Source: Flavobacterium alkalisoli (GTDB taxonomy: Bacteria > Bacteroidota > Bacteroidia > Flavobacteriales > Flavobacteriaceae). Taken from it: DNA of 64,000 bases. Shown one piece after another: positions 52,873 through 63,673 of this stretch. A model generated the notes under the pieces. That model was not told the origin of the DNA. It made no database searches and worked only from the letters and a program-made list of their open reading frames with translations. The stretch is taken from contig NZ_CP042831.1 in the NCBI RefSeq assembly GCF_008000935.1, positions 1,612,001-1,676,000 on the forward strand. The letters are read 5' to 3'. The translations under genes were made by a program, and so were the position numbers. The number at the start of each line of letters is the position of its first letter. The first letter of the stretch is position 1.

Positions 52873-52893
52873 CCCGTAAAAAGCGGGTTTTTT
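52873..52893 (+). promoter_or_regulatory. Hairpin at the predicted 5' end of the rpsL mRNA
   Basis: CCCG / CGGG stem with a 7-nt loop is followed by TTTTTT. It begins at the predicted transcription start. It looks like a terminator but is too close to the start to work as one in the normal way. Confidence 0.5.
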
Positions 52894-52920
52894 AAACATA
52901 AGAAATTTTTAATATTAATT

Positions 52921-53301
52921 ATGCCAACAATTCAGCAATTAGTAAGAACAGGGAGAGCCCAGATAACTAAGAAGAGTAAATCGGCTGCTTTAGATTCTTG
53001 CCCTCAAAGAAGAGGGGTTTGTACACGTGTTTACACTACTACACCTAAGAAACCGAATTCTGCAATGCGTAAAGTTGCAAGGGTTCGTTTAACTAACGGT
53101 AATGAGGTGAATGCTTACATTCCTGGAGAGGGACACAATCTGCAAGAGCACTCGATAGTATTAGTTAGAGGCGGAAGGGTAAAAGATTTACCAGGAGTTA
53201 GATACCACATCGTTCGTGGTGCTTTGGATACTGCCGGTGTTAACGGTAGGTTACAAAGAAGGTCTAAGTATGGTGCAAAACGCCCTAAAGACAAAAAGTA
53301 A
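52921..53301 (+). CDS. rpsL: 30S ribosomal protein S12
   Basis: The 126-residue S12 carries the conserved core [18 protein letters not shown] and [26 protein letters not shown]. Lys in TPKKPNSA (Lys43 in E. coli numbering) is the usual wild-type, streptomycin-sensitive residue. It is the first gene of the cluster, 25 bp before rpsG. Confidence 0.99.
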   Translation: MPTIQQLVRTGRAQITKKSKSAALDSCPQRRGVCTRVYTTTPKKPNSAMRKVARVRLTNGNEVNAYIPGEGHNLQEHSIVLVRGGRVKDLPGVRYHIVRGALDTAGVNGRLQRRSKYGAKRPKDKK

Positions 53302-53326
53302 TTTTAAAAACTTTTAAAGTAAAGAC

Positions 53327-53803
53327 ATGAGAAAAAGACAGGCCAAAAAAAGACCTCTTTTACCAGATCCGAAGTTTAACGATCAATTAGTAACACGTTT
53401 TGTAAACAACCTAATGTGGGACGGTAAAAAATCAACTGCTTTTAAAGTATTCTATGATGCTATTGAAATCGTAGAACAGAAAAAACAGGATGCGGAGAAA
53501 TCAGCATTAGAGACGTGGAAAGATGCTATTAACAATGTAATGCCTCACGTGGAAGTAAGAAGCCGCAGAGTAGGTGGTGCTACTTTCCAGATCCCAATGC
53601 AGATCAGACCAGACAGAAAAATCTCTATGGCTATGAAATGGCTGATCCTTTATGCAAGAAAAAGAAATGAGAAATCTATGGCTCAGAGACTAGCTTCTGA
53701 AATTTTAGCTGCTGCTAAAGAAGAAGGTGCTGCTGTTAAAAAGAGAATGGATACTCATAAGATGGCAGAAGCTAACAAAGCATTCTCTCACTTTAGATTT
53801 TAA
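53327..53803 (+). CDS. rpsG: 30S ribosomal protein S7
   Basis: This 158-residue S7 ([17 protein letters not shown]) has the normal bacterial length and the conserved [22 protein letters not shown] block. It binds the 3' major domain of 16S rRNA. The start is preceded by an A-rich stretch without a Shine-Dalgarno sequence. Confidence 0.99.
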   Translation: MRKRQAKKRPLLPDPKFNDQLVTRFVNNLMWDGKKSTAFKVFYDAIEIVEQKKQDAEKSALETWKDAINNVMPHVEVRSRRVGGATFQIPMQIRPDRKISMAMKWLILYARKRNEKSMAQRLASEILAAAKEEGAAVKKRMDTHKMAEANKAFSHFRF

Positions 53804-53828
53804 TTCATAAAGAAACATTATAAATAAA

Positions 53829-55952
53829 ATGGCAAGAGATTTAAAATATACTAGAAATATAGGTATTGCTGCTCACATTGATGCCGGTAAAACGACAACA
53901 ACTGAGCGTATACTTTTTTACACGGGTAAATCACACAAGATAGGTGAGGTACACGATGGTGCTGCTACCATGGACTGGATGGCACAGGAGCAGGAAAGAG
54001 GTATTACAATTACTTCTGCTGCTACAACTTGTACCTGGAACTTCCCTACAGAGCAGGGTAAGGCACTTGAGAATACTAACCCGTACCACTTTAACATCAT
54101 CGATACTCCGGGTCACGTTGACTTTACAGTAGAGGTAAACCGTTCATTAAGGGTTCTTGATGGTCTTGTTTTCCTTTTCAGTGCGGTAGATGGTGTTGAG
54201 CCACAGTCTGAAACTAACTGGAGACTTGCAGATAACTACAGAGTTCCTCGTATGGGATTCGTAAACAAAATGGACCGTCAGGGTTCAAACTTCCTTGCAG
54301 TTTGTCAGCAGGTTAAAGATATGCTTAAGTCTAACGCTGTGCCAATTGTATTACCAATTGGTGATGAGGCAGACTTTAAAGGTGTAGTAGACCTTATCAA
54401 AAACCAGGCTATTGTATGGCATGATGATACTCAGGGAGCTACATTTGATATTGTTCCTATTCCGGATGATTTAAAAGAAGAAGCTCATCAGTACAGATCT
54501 CAACTAATTGAAGAGGTTGCTGCTTATGATGAAAACCTTCTTGAGAAATATATGGAGGATGAAAACTCTATAACTGAAGAAGAAATCAACGAGGCGTTAA
54601 GAAAAGCTACTATTGATATGGCTATCATCCCTATGCTTTGTGGTTCTTCATTTAAAAACAAAGGTGTTCAGTTTATGCTGGATGCAGTTTGTAAATTCCT
54701 TCCTTCGCCACTTGATAAAGAGGCTATCGACGGAACAAATCCTGATACAGAGGAGCCAATTTCTCGTAAGCCATCTGTAAACGAGCCGTTCGCTGCGTTA
54801 GCATTTAAAATTGCTACTGACCCTTATGTAGGTCGTTTAGCATTCTTTAGAGCTTACTCAGGTCGTCTTGATGCAGGTTCTTATGTGTTTAACACTCGTT
54901 CAGGAAACAAAGAGCGTATATCTCGTATTTACCAAATGCACGCTAACAAGCAAAATGCTATCGATTTCATCGAAGCTGGAGATATTGGAGCTGCTGTAGG
55001 TTTTAAAGATATTAAAACTGGTGATACTCTTTGTGATGAGAAACACCCAATCGTACTTGAGAGTATGAACTTCCCTGATCCGGTAATCGGTATCGCTATC
55101 GAGCCTAAAACTAAGGCAGACGTAGATAAAATGGGTATGGCTTTAGCTAAACTTGCTGAAGAGGATCCAACGTTTACAGTGAGAACTGACCACGCTTCAG
55201 GACAAACTATCATCTCTGGTATGGGTGAGCTTCACTTAGATATCCTTGTTGACCGTCTTAAGAGAGAATTCAAAGTTGAGGTTAACCAAGGTGAGCCTCA
55301 GGTTGAGTACAAAGAAGCTCTTACGCGTAATGCCAGCCACAGAGAGGTTTACAAAAAACAATCAGGTGGTCGTGGTAAATTCGCAGACATCGTGTTCAAA
55401 ATTGAGCCTGCAGATGAAAATGTTGTTGGTCTTCAGTTTGTTAACGAGGTTAAAGGTGGTAACGTACCAAAAGAGTTTATACCTGCTGTAGAGAAAGGTT
55501 TCAAAGAAGCTATGAAACAAGGTCCTCTTGCCGGTTATGAAATGGATAGTATGAAGGTGACTCTAACGGATGGTTCATTCCACCCGGTTGACTCTGATGC
55601 TCTTTCTTTCGAATTAGCTGCTAAAATGGGTTACAAAGAGTCTGCTAAGGCTGCAGGAGCTGTAATTCTTGAGCCTATCATGAAGCTTGAGGTTCTTACT
55701 CCTGAAGAGAATATGGGTGATATCGTTGGTGACCTTAACAGAAGAAGAGGTCAAATCAACAACATGGATGACAGAGCTGGTTCTAAAGTTGTTAAAGCAA
55801 GCGTTCCACTTTCAGAAATGTTTGGTTATGTAACTACTCTAAGAACACTTTCTTCGGGTCGTGCAACATCAACTATGGAGTTCTCTCACTATGCTGAAAC
55901 ACCTTCTAATATTTCAGAAGAGGTAATTAAAAAAGCAAAAGGTAACGCTTAA
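53829..55952 (+). CDS. fusA: Elongation factor G
   Basis: This 707-residue translocation GTPase has G1 [13 protein letters not shown]3 DTPGHVDF and G4 NKMDR. Domains II-V are complete, with a conserved [21 protein letters not shown] and the C-terminal [12 protein letters not shown]. It is followed by rpsJ after 11 bp; the tuf gene found at this point in many bacteria is absent. Confidence 0.99.
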   Translation: MARDLKYTRNIGIAAHIDAGKTTTTERILFYTGKSHKIGEVHDGAATMDWMAQEQERGITITSAATTCTWNFPTEQGKALENTNPYHFNIIDTPGHVDFTVEVNRSLRVLDGLVFLFSAVDGVEPQSETNWRLADNYRVPRMGFVNKMDRQGSNFLAVCQQVKDMLKSNAVPIVLPIGDEADFKGVVDLIKNQAIVWHDDTQGATFDIVPIPDDLKEEAHQYRSQLIEEVAAYDENLLEKYMEDENSITEEEINEALRKATIDMAIIPMLCGSSFKNKGVQFMLDAVCKFLPSPLDKEAIDGTNPDTEEPISRKPSVNEPFAALAFKIATDPYVGRLAFFRAYSGRLDAGSYVFNTRSGNKERISRIYQMHANKQNAIDFIEAGDIGAAVGFKDIKTGDTLCDEKHPIVLESMNFPDPVIGIAIEPKTKADVDKMGMALAKLAEEDPTFTVRTDHASGQTIISGMGELHLDILVDRLKREFKVEVNQGEPQVEYKEALTRNASHREVYKKQSGGRGKFADIVFKIEPADENVVGLQFVNEVKGGNVPKEFIPAVEKGFKEAMKQGPLAGYEMDSMKVTLTDGSFHPVDSDALSFELAAKMGYKESAKAAGAVILEPIMKLEVLTPEENMGDIVGDLNRRRGQINNMDDRAGSKVVKASVPLSEMFGYVTTLRTLSSGRATSTMEFSHYAETPSNISEEVIKKAKGNA

Positions 55953-55963
55953 TTCAAAGAAAA

Positions 55964-56269
55964 ATGAGTCAAAAAATCAGAATAAAATTAAAATCATACG
56001 ATCATAGCCTTGTAGACAAGTCTGCTGAGAAGATCGTTAAAACTGTAAAAAGTACAGGTGCAGTTGTAACAGGTCCAATTCCGTTACCTACACATAAAAA
56101 GATTTTTACTGTACTGCGTTCTCCGCACGTAAACAAAAAATCAAGAGAGCAGTTTGAAGTTAGTTCATACAAAAGACTTCTTGATATTTACAGTTCTTCT
56201 TCTAAAACTATCGATGCTCTTATGAAATTAGAGCTTCCTAGTGGTGTTGAAGTAGAGATCAAAGTGTGA
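55964..56269 (+). CDS. rpsJ: 30S ribosomal protein S10
   Basis: The 101-residue S10 has [20 protein letters not shown], the tRNA-contacting loop [25 protein letters not shown] and a normal C-terminus. The family also serves in transcription antitermination with NusB. A structured 103-bp gap separates it from rplC. Confidence 0.98.
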   Translation: MSQKIRIKLKSYDHSLVDKSAEKIVKTVKSTGAVVTGPIPLPTHKKIFTVLRSPHVNKKSREQFEVSSYKRLLDIYSSSSKTIDALMKLELPSGVEVEIKV

Positions 56270-56287
56270 TAAATAAATAAAAGTAAA

Positions 56288-56325
56288 GAAGGTGTCAGGC
56301 GGTTTCTTTCTGCCTGATACTTCTT
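56288..56325 (+). promoter_or_regulatory. Conserved-looking hairpin in the rplC leader
   Basis: GAAGgTGTCAGGC pairs with GCCTGATACTTC across a loop of about ten bases, with one bulged base. There is no clear terminator T tract. It lies within the only long gap between rpsJ and rplC and may be a regulatory mRNA leader, an RNase target or an autogenous binding site; only the structure is seen. Confidence 0.5.
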
Positions 56326-56372
56326 GCTATATAGAACAAAATTTAAATAAGTAATTATAATTAATTTTTAAT

Positions 56373-56990
56373 ATGTCTGGGTTAATTGGTAGAAAAATCG
56401 GCATGACCAGTATTTTCGATGAAAACGGAAAAAATATCCCGTGTACAGTAATCGAAGCTGGACCATGTGTTGTTACCCAAGTCAGAACCAATGAGGTTGA
56501 CGGGTATAAAGCGTTGCAACTTGGTTTCGATGACAAGTCAGAAAAGCACACAACAAAAGCGGCTCAAGGCCACTTTAAGAAAGCTGGAACTGATGTGAAG
56601 AAAAGAGTCGTTGAATTCAAGTATTTTGAACAAGAGCATAACTTAGGTGATGTTCTAACAGTAGATCTGTTTAATGAAGGTGAATTTGTAGATGTACAAG
56701 GTGTATCTAAAGGTAAAGGCTTCCAGGGTGTTGTTAAACGTCACGGTTTTGGTGGTGTTGGACAGGCTACTCACGGTCAGCACAACCGTCTAAGAGCGCC
56801 GGGTTCTGTAGGTGCATCATCTTACCCGTCAAGAGTATTCAAAGGAATGCGTATGGCAGGTAGAACAGGAGGAGAAAATGTAACAGTTCAAAACCTTAGA
56901 GTTTTAAAAGTAGTAGCAGAGAAAAACCTACTGGTTGTTAAAGGATGTGTTCCTGGACACAAAAACTCTTACGTAATCATTCAAAAGTAA
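56373..56990 (+). CDS. rplC: 50S ribosomal protein L3
   Basis: The 205-residue L3 ([19 protein letters not shown]) has the conserved central [30 protein letters not shown] loop that reaches the peptidyl-transferase area. The stop overlaps the rplD start by one base (TAATG), giving translational coupling. Confidence 0.98.
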   Translation: MSGLIGRKIGMTSIFDENGKNIPCTVIEAGPCVVTQVRTNEVDGYKALQLGFDDKSEKHTTKAAQGHFKKAGTDVKKRVVEFKYFEQEHNLGDVLTVDLFNEGEFVDVQGVSKGKGFQGVVKRHGFGGVGQATHGQHNRLRAPGSVGASSYPSRVFKGMRMAGRTGGENVTVQNLRVLKVVAEKNLLVVKGCVPGHKNSYVIIQK

Positions 56991-57619
56991 TGGAAGTAAA
57001 AGTATTAGATATCAACGGAAAAGAAACAGGCAGAACAGTTACTCTTTCTGACTCTGTATTCGCAATTGAGCCTAATAATCATGCGGTTTACCTGGATGTT
57101 AAACAATATTTAGCAAACCAGAGACAAGGAACTCACAAAGCAAAAGAAAGAGCTGAAGTTACCGGAAGTACTCGCAAGATTAAAAAGCAAAAAGGAACCG
57201 GTACTGCACGTGCAGGAAGTGTTAAGAATCCATTGTTCAAAGGAGGAGGAACAGTTTTCGGGCCAAGACCAAGAAACTACTCTTTCAAACTGAACAAAAA
57301 CCTTAAACGTTTAGCGAGAAAATCTGCTCTATCAATCAAGGCAAATGAATCAAATTTAACGGTAGTTGAAGACTTCACTTTCGAAGCTCCAAATACTAAA
57401 AATTTCATTAACGTTTTGAAAGCTTTAGGGTTAGAGAATAAAAAATCTCTATTTGTGTTGGGTGATACAAATAAAAATGTATATTTGTCGTCACGCAATT
57501 TAAAGGCGTCTAATGTTGTAACTACCTCAGAATTAAACACTTATGCGATTTTAAACGCAAATAATTTAGTTCTTTTAGAAGGTTCGTTAGAAGGAATTCA
57601 AGAAAATTTAAGTAAATAA
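56990..57619 (+). CDS. rplD: 50S ribosomal protein L4
   Basis: The 209-residue L4 starts [17 protein letters not shown] at 56990, sharing one base with the rplC stop. A longer in-frame ATG at 56945 lies inside rplC and gives 15 residues unlike L4. The tunnel loop [31 protein letters not shown] is intact. L4 represses the S10 operon in E. coli; whether that holds here is unknown. Confidence 0.98.
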   Translation: MEVKVLDINGKETGRTVTLSDSVFAIEPNNHAVYLDVKQYLANQRQGTHKAKERAEVTGSTRKIKKQKGTGTARAGSVKNPLFKGGGTVFGPRPRNYSFKLNKNLKRLARKSALSIKANESNLTVVEDFTFEAPNTKNFINVLKALGLENKKSLFVLGDTNKNVYLSSRNLKASNVVTTSELNTYAILNANNLVLLEGSLEGIQENLSK

Positions 57620-57626
57620 TAGGGCA

Positions 57627-57917
57627 ATGAGTATCATAATAAAACCTATCATTACCGAAAAAATAACTAAAGACGGTGAAATTTTCAACCGTTTTGGTTT
57701 TGTTGTTAACAAGAAAGCAAACAAGATTCAGATCAAAAATGCGGTTGAGGCTGCATATGGTGTTTCTGTTGTTGAAGTTAACACTATGAATTACAGGGCT
57801 GATAGAACAGTTAAATACACTAAGAGTGGTTTAATTAGCGGAAAGACAAGTGCTTACAAAAAAGCAATTGTACAAGTACAGGAAGGTGAAACAATAGATT
57901 TTTATAATAATATCTAA
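57627..57917 (+). CDS. rplW: 50S ribosomal protein L23
   Basis: The 96-residue L23 (MSIIIKPIITEKITKDGE) has a normal length and the RYxFxV-like NRFGFVVNKKANKIQIKNAVE core. It is the tunnel-exit protein that docks trigger factor and SRP. It lies 7 bp after rplD. Confidence 0.97.
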   Translation: MSIIIKPIITEKITKDGEIFNRFGFVVNKKANKIQIKNAVEAAYGVSVVEVNTMNYRADRTVKYTKSGLISGKTSAYKKAIVQVQEGETIDFYNNI

Positions 57918-57923
57918 TAGAAA

Positions 57924-58748
<825 letters not shown>

Positions 58749-58758
58749 TAAGTAAGAT

Positions 58759-59037
58759 ATGGCACGTTCATTAAAGAAAGGACCTTTCGTTCACTATAAA
58801 TTAGAAAAGAAAGTTCAGGAAAATATCGAAAAAGGTAACAAAGGAGTTGTTAAGACTTGGTCTAGAGCTTCAATGATTACTCCGGATTTTGTTGGGCAGA
58901 CTATCGCAGTTCACAACGGTCGTCAATTCGTACCGGTTTATGTTACAGAGAATATGGTAGGTCATAAATTAGGAGAATTTTCGCCAACAAGATCTTTTAG
59001 AGGTCATGCTGGTGCAAAAAATAAAGGTAAAAAATAA
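58759..59037 (+). CDS. rpsS: 30S ribosomal protein S19
   Basis: The 92-residue S19 ([18 protein letters not shown]) has the usual [27 protein letters not shown] core. It lies 10 bp after rplB. Confidence 0.98.
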   Translation: MARSLKKGPFVHYKLEKKVQENIEKGNKGVVKTWSRASMITPDFVGQTIAVHNGRQFVPVYVTENMVGHKLGEFSPTRSFRGHAGAKNKGKK

Positions 59038-59046
59038 TAAGAAGCT

Positions 59047-59460
59047 ATGGGAGTTCGTAAAAGAGAAAGAGCAGAGCAGATTAAGGAAGCTAACAAGCAA
59101 GTTGCGTTTGCTAAGTTAAATAACTGCCCTACTTCGCCTAGAAAGATGCGTATTGTAGCAGATTTAGTAAGAGGTCAGAAAGTAGAATTAGCTCTTAATA
59201 TATTAAAGTTTAACAGTAAAGAAGCTTCTCGCAAACTTGAGAAATTATTACTTTCTGCGATCAATAACTGGCAGCAGAAAAATGCTGAAGAGAGCTTAGA
59301 AGATGCTGGACTGTTTGTAAAAGAGATCAGAGTAGATGGCGGTATGATGCTTAAAAGGCTAAGACCGGCTCCACAGGGTCGCGCTCACAGAATAAGAAAA
59401 CGCTCTAACCACGTTACTATCGTGTTAGGTGCTAATAATAATAACACACAAAGCAATTAA
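59047..59460 (+). CDS. rplV: 50S ribosomal protein L22
   Basis: The 137-residue L22 has the tunnel-lining beta-hairpin ([31 protein letters not shown]). The N-terminus has a Flavobacteriia-type charged extension ([22 protein letters not shown]) relative to E. coli, and the C-terminus ends in an Asn-rich tail. Confidence 0.98.
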   Translation: MGVRKRERAEQIKEANKQVAFAKLNNCPTSPRKMRIVADLVRGQKVELALNILKFNSKEASRKLEKLLLSAINNWQQKNAEESLEDAGLFVKEIRVDGGMMLKRLRPAPQGRAHRIRKRSNHVTIVLGANNNNTQSN

Positions 59461-59468
59461 TTAACAGT

Positions 59469-60194
59469 ATGGGACAAAAGACAAATCCAATAGGAAATCG
59501 CCTTGGTATCATCAGAGGATGGGATTCCAACTGGTATGGTGGAAATGATTACGGTGATAAACTTGCCGAGGATCATAAAATCAGAAAGTATATCCATGCC
59601 CGTTTAGCTAAAGCAAGTGTGTCTAAAGTAATCATCGAGAGAACTTTAAAGCTTGTAACCGTTACTATCACTACTGCCCGTCCAGGTATTATTATTGGTA
59701 AAGGTGGTCAGGAGGTAGACAAGCTAAAAGAAGAGCTTAAGAAAATTACTGACAAAGAGGTTCAAATCAACATCTTTGAAATCAAAAGACCAGAACTTGA
59801 TGCTTACTTAGTAGGTTCAAGCATTGCTCGTCAGATTGAAAGCCGTATCTCTTACAGAAGAGCTATTAAAATGGCTATCGCTGCAGCTATGCGTATGAAT
59901 GCTGAGGGTATTAAAGTTATGATTTCAGGTCGTTTGAACGGTGCTGAGATGGCACGTTCAGAAATGTTCAAAGAAGGTAGAATTCCTCTATCAACTTTCA
60001 GAGCGGACATTGATTATGCACTTACAGAGGCTCATACTACTTATGGTAGAATGGGGATCAAAGTGTGGATCATGAAAGGCGAAGTGTACGGTAAACGTGA
60101 TCTTTCTCCGTTAGTGGGTATGGATAAAAAACAATCCAAATCTACAGGATCAGGAAAGCCGGCAGGAAAACAAGGCCAACGCAAAAGAAAGTAA
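59469..60194 (+). CDS. rpsC: 30S ribosomal protein S3
   Basis: The 241-residue S3 ([25 protein letters not shown]) has a type II KH domain with [20 protein letters not shown]. The C-terminus is a basic, Lys/Gly-rich tail ([21 protein letters not shown]), as is usual. It lines the mRNA entry site. Confidence 0.98.
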   Translation: MGQKTNPIGNRLGIIRGWDSNWYGGNDYGDKLAEDHKIRKYIHARLAKASVSKVIIERTLKLVTVTITTARPGIIIGKGGQEVDKLKEELKKITDKEVQINIFEIKRPELDAYLVGSSIARQIESRISYRRAIKMAIAAAMRMNAEGIKVMISGRLNGAEMARSEMFKEGRIPLSTFRADIDYALTEAHTTYGRMGIKVWIMKGEVYGKRDLSPLVGMDKKQSKSTGSGKPAGKQGQRKRK

Positions 60195-60213
60195 TTATTT
60201 AAACTAAAGAAAA

Positions 60214-60633
60214 ATGTTACAGCCTAAAAGAACAAAATACCGTAAGGTACAGAAAGGTAAAATGAAGGGCGTGTCTCAAAGAGGACACGAACTTTCTAAT
60301 GGAATGTTTGGTATAAAATCTTTAGATTCATCTTTTATTACTTCTCGTCAAATCGAAGCTGCTCGTATCGCTGCAACTCGTTATATGAAAAGAGAAGGTC
60401 AATTGTGGATTAAAATTTTCCCGGATAAGCCTATCACTAAAAAACCTCTAGAGGTACGTATGGGTAAAGGTAAAGGTGCAGTTGAATATTGGGCTGCTGT
60501 TGTTAAACCGGGAAGAATAATGTTTGAAGTTGGCGGTGTGCCTTTATCAGTAGCAAAAGAGGCTTTACGTCTTGCTGCTCAAAAGCTACCAGTAAAAACT
60601 AAGTTTATAGTTGCCAGAGATTTCGAAGCATAA
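60214..60633 (+). CDS. rplP: 50S ribosomal protein L16
   Basis: The 139-residue L16 ([19 protein letters not shown]) has the [29 protein letters not shown] and [20 protein letters not shown] blocks. It lies near the A-site tRNA elbow of the large subunit. Confidence 0.98.
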   Translation: MLQPKRTKYRKVQKGKMKGVSQRGHELSNGMFGIKSLDSSFITSRQIEAARIAATRYMKREGQLWIKIFPDKPITKKPLEVRMGKGKGAVEYWAAVVKPGRIMFEVGGVPLSVAKEALRLAAQKLPVKTKFIVARDFEA

Positions 60634-60645
60634 TCTAAATTTATT

Positions 60646-60837
60646 ATGAAACAATCAGAAATTAAAGATCTATCTGCAGCTGAGTTACAAACGAAACTTG
60701 GTGAGTTACAGAAAACATATGCCGATCTAAAATCAGCTCACGCGATCTCTCCAATTGAAAACCCATTACAAATAAGAGGTGTAAGAAGGTCTATTGCAAG
60801 AGTAGCAACTGAGCTAAGCAAAAGAGATTTACAATAA
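60646..60837 (+). CDS. rpmC: 50S ribosomal protein L29
   Basis: The 63-residue L29 is a two-helix protein ([23 protein letters not shown], then [22 protein letters not shown]). It sits between rplP and rpsQ, the standard S10 operon order. Confidence 0.96.
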   Translation: MKQSEIKDLSAAELQTKLGELQKTYADLKSAHAISPIENPLQIRGVRRSIARVATELSKRDLQ

Positions 60838-60851
60838 TTGTATTCTGCAAG

Positions 60852-61109
60852 ATGGAAAAAAGAAATTTAAGAAAAGAGAGAATAGGTGTGGTTACTAGCA
60901 ACAAAATGACAAAGTCTATTGTTGTTTCTGAAACAAGAAGAGTAAAACACCCATTATATGGTAAGTTCGTGTTAAAAACTAAAAAATACGTTGCACACGA
61001 CGAAACAAATGACTGTAACATTGGTGATACAGTAAGGATTATGGAAACACGTCCTTTAAGTAAATCTAAATGTTGGAGATTAGTTGAAATCATTGAAAGA
61101 GCGAAGTAA
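60852..61109 (+). CDS. rpsQ: 30S ribosomal protein S17
   Basis: The 85-residue S17 ([22 protein letters not shown]) has the OB fold with [18 protein letters not shown] text ([15 protein letters not shown]) and [16 protein letters not shown]. It is the last gene of the classic S10 set, followed by rplN after only 2 bp. Confidence 0.98.
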   Translation: MEKRNLRKERIGVVTSNKMTKSIVVSETRRVKHPLYGKFVLKTKKYVAHDETNDCNIGDTVRIMETRPLSKSKCWRLVEIIERAK

Positions 61110-61111
61110 TT

Positions 61112-61480
61112 ATGGTACAACAGGAATCTAGACTAAAAGTAGCAGACAACACGGGAGCAAAAGAAGTTTTGACTATTCGTGTATTAGGGGGTACGAAAAG
61201 ACGTTACGCCTCTGTTGGAGATAAAATTGTAGTTTCAGTAAAAGATGCAACACCTAACGGTAACGTTAAAAAAGGAGCTGTATCGACTGCAGTAGTTGTA
61301 CGTACCAAAAAAGAAGTGAGAAGAGCCGATGGTTCATACATCAGATTTGATGATAACGCATGTGTATTATTAAATGCTGCTGGTGAAATGAGGGGAACTC
61401 GTGTTTTTGGTCCTGTAGCAAGAGAACTTCGTGAAAAACAATTCATGAAAATTGTATCATTAGCACCAGAAGTGCTTTAA
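61112..61480 (+). CDS. rplN: 50S ribosomal protein L14
   Basis: The 122-residue L14 ([27 protein letters not shown]) has [26 protein letters not shown] and the C-terminal [28 protein letters not shown]. It is the first gene of the spc portion; the 2-bp gap from rpsQ suggests continuous transcription. Confidence 0.99.
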   Translation: MVQQESRLKVADNTGAKEVLTIRVLGGTKRRYASVGDKIVVSVKDATPNGNVKKGAVSTAVVVRTKKEVRRADGSYIRFDDNACVLLNAAGEMRGTRVFGPVARELREKQFMKIVSLAPEVL

Positions 61481-61491
61481 TTGTTTTAAAG

Positions 61492-61806
61492 ATGATAAAG
61501 CTAAAGATAAAATCAGGAGATACAGTAAGAGTTATTGCCGGAGACCATAAAGGTTCTGAAGGTAAAGTTCTTAAAGTTCTTCGTGAGAAAAACAAAGCGA
61601 TCGTAGAAGGCGTTAACATGGTGTCTAAGCACACTAAGCCAAGCGCTAGCAACCCTCAGGGTGGTATCGTGAAGAAAGAAGCTCCTATCCATATTTCTAA
61701 CATCGCACTTGTTGATCCTAAAACTAAGGAGACTACAAGAACTGGTGTAAGAACTGAAGGAGATAAGAAAGTGAGATTTTCAAAAAAATCTAATCAAGTA
61801 TTATAG
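61492..61806 (+). CDS. rplX: 50S ribosomal protein L24
   Basis: The 104-residue L24 has a KOW motif ([34 protein letters not shown]) and [27 protein letters not shown]. It initiates assembly of the large subunit. The rplE ATG follows two bases after its stop. Confidence 0.98.
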   Translation: MIKLKIKSGDTVRVIAGDHKGSEGKVLKVLREKNKAIVEGVNMVSKHTKPSASNPQGGIVKKEAPIHISNIALVDPKTKETTRTGVRTEGDKKVRFSKKSNQVL

Positions 61807-61808
61807 TG

Positions 61809-62360
61809 ATGGCTTATATACCAAGATTAAAAGAAGAATATAAGAACAGAGTTATCTCTGCTCTTACAGAAGAGTTCGGTTACAAAAACGTGATGATGGT
61901 TCCAAAACTTGAAAAAATCGTTTTAAGCCGTGGAGTTGGTGCAGCTGTGTCTGACAAGAAATTAATTGATCACGCAGTTGAAGAGTTAACAAAAATTACT
62001 GGTCAAAAAGCTGTGGCTACTATTTCTAAAAAGGACGTTGCGACATTCAAATTGAGAAAAGGTATGCCAATTGGTGCTAAAGTAACTTTACGTGGTGAAA
62101 GAATGTATGAGTTTTTAGATAGACTTATCACTTCTGCACTTCCACGTGTAAGAGACTTTGGTGGTATCAAAGCAACTGGTTTTGACGGTAGAGGTAATTA
62201 CAACCTGGGTGTTACTGAGCAAATCATTTTCCCTGAAATTGATATTGACAAAGTAAACAAGATTGCAGGTTTTGATATTACATTTGTAACTTCGGCACAA
62301 ACCGATAAAGAAGCGAAGTCATTATTAGCAGAATTAGGATTACCTTTTAAAAAGAATTAA
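61809..62360 (+). CDS. rplE: 50S ribosomal protein L5
   Basis: The 183-residue L5 begins [17 protein letters not shown] at the ATG at 61809. An overlapping GTG at 61806 in the same frame would add one residue and is less likely. The core shows [32 protein letters not shown] and [20 protein letters not shown]. It binds 5S rRNA. Confidence 0.98.
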   Translation: MAYIPRLKEEYKNRVISALTEEFGYKNVMMVPKLEKIVLSRGVGAAVSDKKLIDHAVEELTKITGQKAVATISKKDVATFKLRKGMPIGAKVTLRGERMYEFLDRLITSALPRVRDFGGIKATGFDGRGNYNLGVTEQIIFPEIDIDKVNKIAGFDITFVTSAQTDKEAKSLLAELGLPFKKN

Positions 62361-62363
62361 GTT

Positions 62364-62633
62364 ATGGCTAAAGAATCAATGAAAGCCCGCGAGGTAAAAA
62401 GACAAGCATTAGTAGAAAAATATGCAGAAAAGAGAAAAGCTCTTTTAGAAGCCGGAGATTATGAAGGTCTGCAAAAATTACCTAAAAATGCTTCTCCTGT
62501 ACGTTTACACAACCGTTGCAAATTAACAGGAAGACCAAGAGGGTATATGCGTCAATTCGGTATTTCACGTGTAACTTTCCGTGAAATGGCAAACAACGGG
62601 TTGATACCAGGAGTTAAAAAAGCCAGCTGGTAA
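62364..62633 (+). CDS. rpsN: 30S ribosomal protein S14
   Basis: This 89-residue protein is the zinc-free long form of S14. The C-terminal core is [40 protein letters not shown], with a single Cys in place of the four-Cys zinc ribbon of the short form. It follows rplE by 3 bp. Confidence 0.97.
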   Translation: MAKESMKAREVKRQALVEKYAEKRKALLEAGDYEGLQKLPKNASPVRLHNRCKLTGRPRGYMRQFGISRVTFREMANNGLIPGVKKASW

Positions 62634-62650
62634 TAAAAGAATTATAAATT

Positions 62651-62684
62651 GGTTTCAGGTTCGGCCTTAACAGGCCGAAAACCG
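62651..62684 (+). promoter_or_regulatory. Leader hairpin before rpsH
   Basis: TTCGGCCT / AGGCCGAA is a perfect 8-bp stem with loop TAAC, with outer GGT / ACC segments that could extend it. No T tract follows, so it is not a standard terminator. It occupies the 70-bp gap between rpsN and rpsH, the widest in this part of the cluster. Confidence 0.55.
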
Positions 62685-62703
62685 TTACCGCAAATTAATA
62701 AAT

Positions 62704-63102
62704 ATGTATACAGATCCTATCGCAGATTATCTAACTAGAGTTAGAAATGCAGTAAGAGCTAACCACAAAGTGGTAGAGATTCCTGCTTCTAACCTTAAGA
62801 AGGAGATCACAAAGATTTTATTCGATCAGGGATATATCTTAAGCTACAAGTTTGATGACAGTACTGTACAAGGTACAATCAAAATCGCTCTAAAGTATGA
62901 TAAAGAGACTAAAGAGCCGGTAATTAAAGATATCCAGAGAATTAGTAAACCAGGTTTACGTAAATATGCAGGTGCTGATAACCTACCTAGAATCCTTAAC
63001 GGATTAGGTATAGCTATCGTTTCTACATCAAAAGGTTTGATGACCGGGAAACAGGCTAAACAACTTAATGTTGGTGGTGAGGTAATCTGTTACGTATACT
63101 AA
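62704..63102 (+). CDS. rpsH: 30S ribosomal protein S8
   Basis: The 132-residue S8 ([22 protein letters not shown]) has [21 protein letters not shown] and the C-terminal [34 protein letters not shown]8 is the autogenous repressor of the spc operon in E. coli; a structured leader here makes autoregulation possible. Confidence 0.98.
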   Translation: MYTDPIADYLTRVRNAVRANHKVVEIPASNLKKEITKILFDQGYILSYKFDDSTVQGTIKIALKYDKETKEPVIKDIQRISKPGLRKYAGADNLPRILNGLGIAIVSTSKGLMTGKQAKQLNVGGEVICYVY

Positions 63103-63119
63103 TAATAAAGACTTATACG

Positions 63120-63662
63120 ATGTCAAGAATAGGTAAAAATCCAATTGCAATACCGTCTGGAGTAACAGTAGATGTTAAAGAAGGCGTTGTTACAGTAAAA
63201 GGAAAAAAAGGTGAGCTTTCTCAGGAATTTACAGATGTAACTGTAAAAATTGAAGAGGGCAAAGTTATTGTTGAAAGATCTTCTGACAACAAAAACGACA
63301 GATCTAAGCACGGTTTATACAGAGCCCTTATCAATAACATGATTTTAGGTGTTTCTGAAGGCTTTACAAAAGAACTTGAATTGGTAGGTGTTGGTTACAG
63401 GGCTTCTAATCAAGGTAATAAACTTGATATAGCTCTTGGTTTTTCTCACAATATCGTTTTAGAAGTTGTGCCTGAAGTAACTGTAGAAACTGTATCTGAA
63501 AAAGGTAAAAACCCTATCATTAAACTAGCTTCTCATGATAAACAACTTTTAGGCCAGGTGGCGGCAAAGATCAGATCTTTCCGTAAACCTGAACCATACA
63601 AAGGAAAAGGAGTTAAGTTTGTAGGTGAAGTATTGAGAAGAAAAGCAGGTAAATCAGCTTAA
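63120..63662 (+). CDS. rplF: 50S ribosomal protein L6
   Basis: The 180-residue L6 ([33 protein letters not shown]) contains its two homologous domains and the C-terminal [26 protein letters not shown]. Order and spacing match the spc operon. Confidence 0.98.
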   Translation: MSRIGKNPIAIPSGVTVDVKEGVVTVKGKKGELSQEFTDVTVKIEEGKVIVERSSDNKNDRSKHGLYRALINNMILGVSEGFTKELELVGVGYRASNQGNKLDIALGFSHNIVLEVVPEVTVETVSEKGKNPIIKLASHDKQLLGQVAAKIRSFRKPEPYKGKGVKFVGEVLRRKAGKSA

Positions 63663-63673
63663 AAATTAAGACT

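Noticed and set aside
52873..52893. Hairpin after the rpsL promoter as a terminator or attenuator of the upstream gene
   Set aside because: The upstream gene is on the other strand, and the hairpin starts at the predicted transcription start, too early for normal intrinsic termination; recorded as a 5'-end structure.
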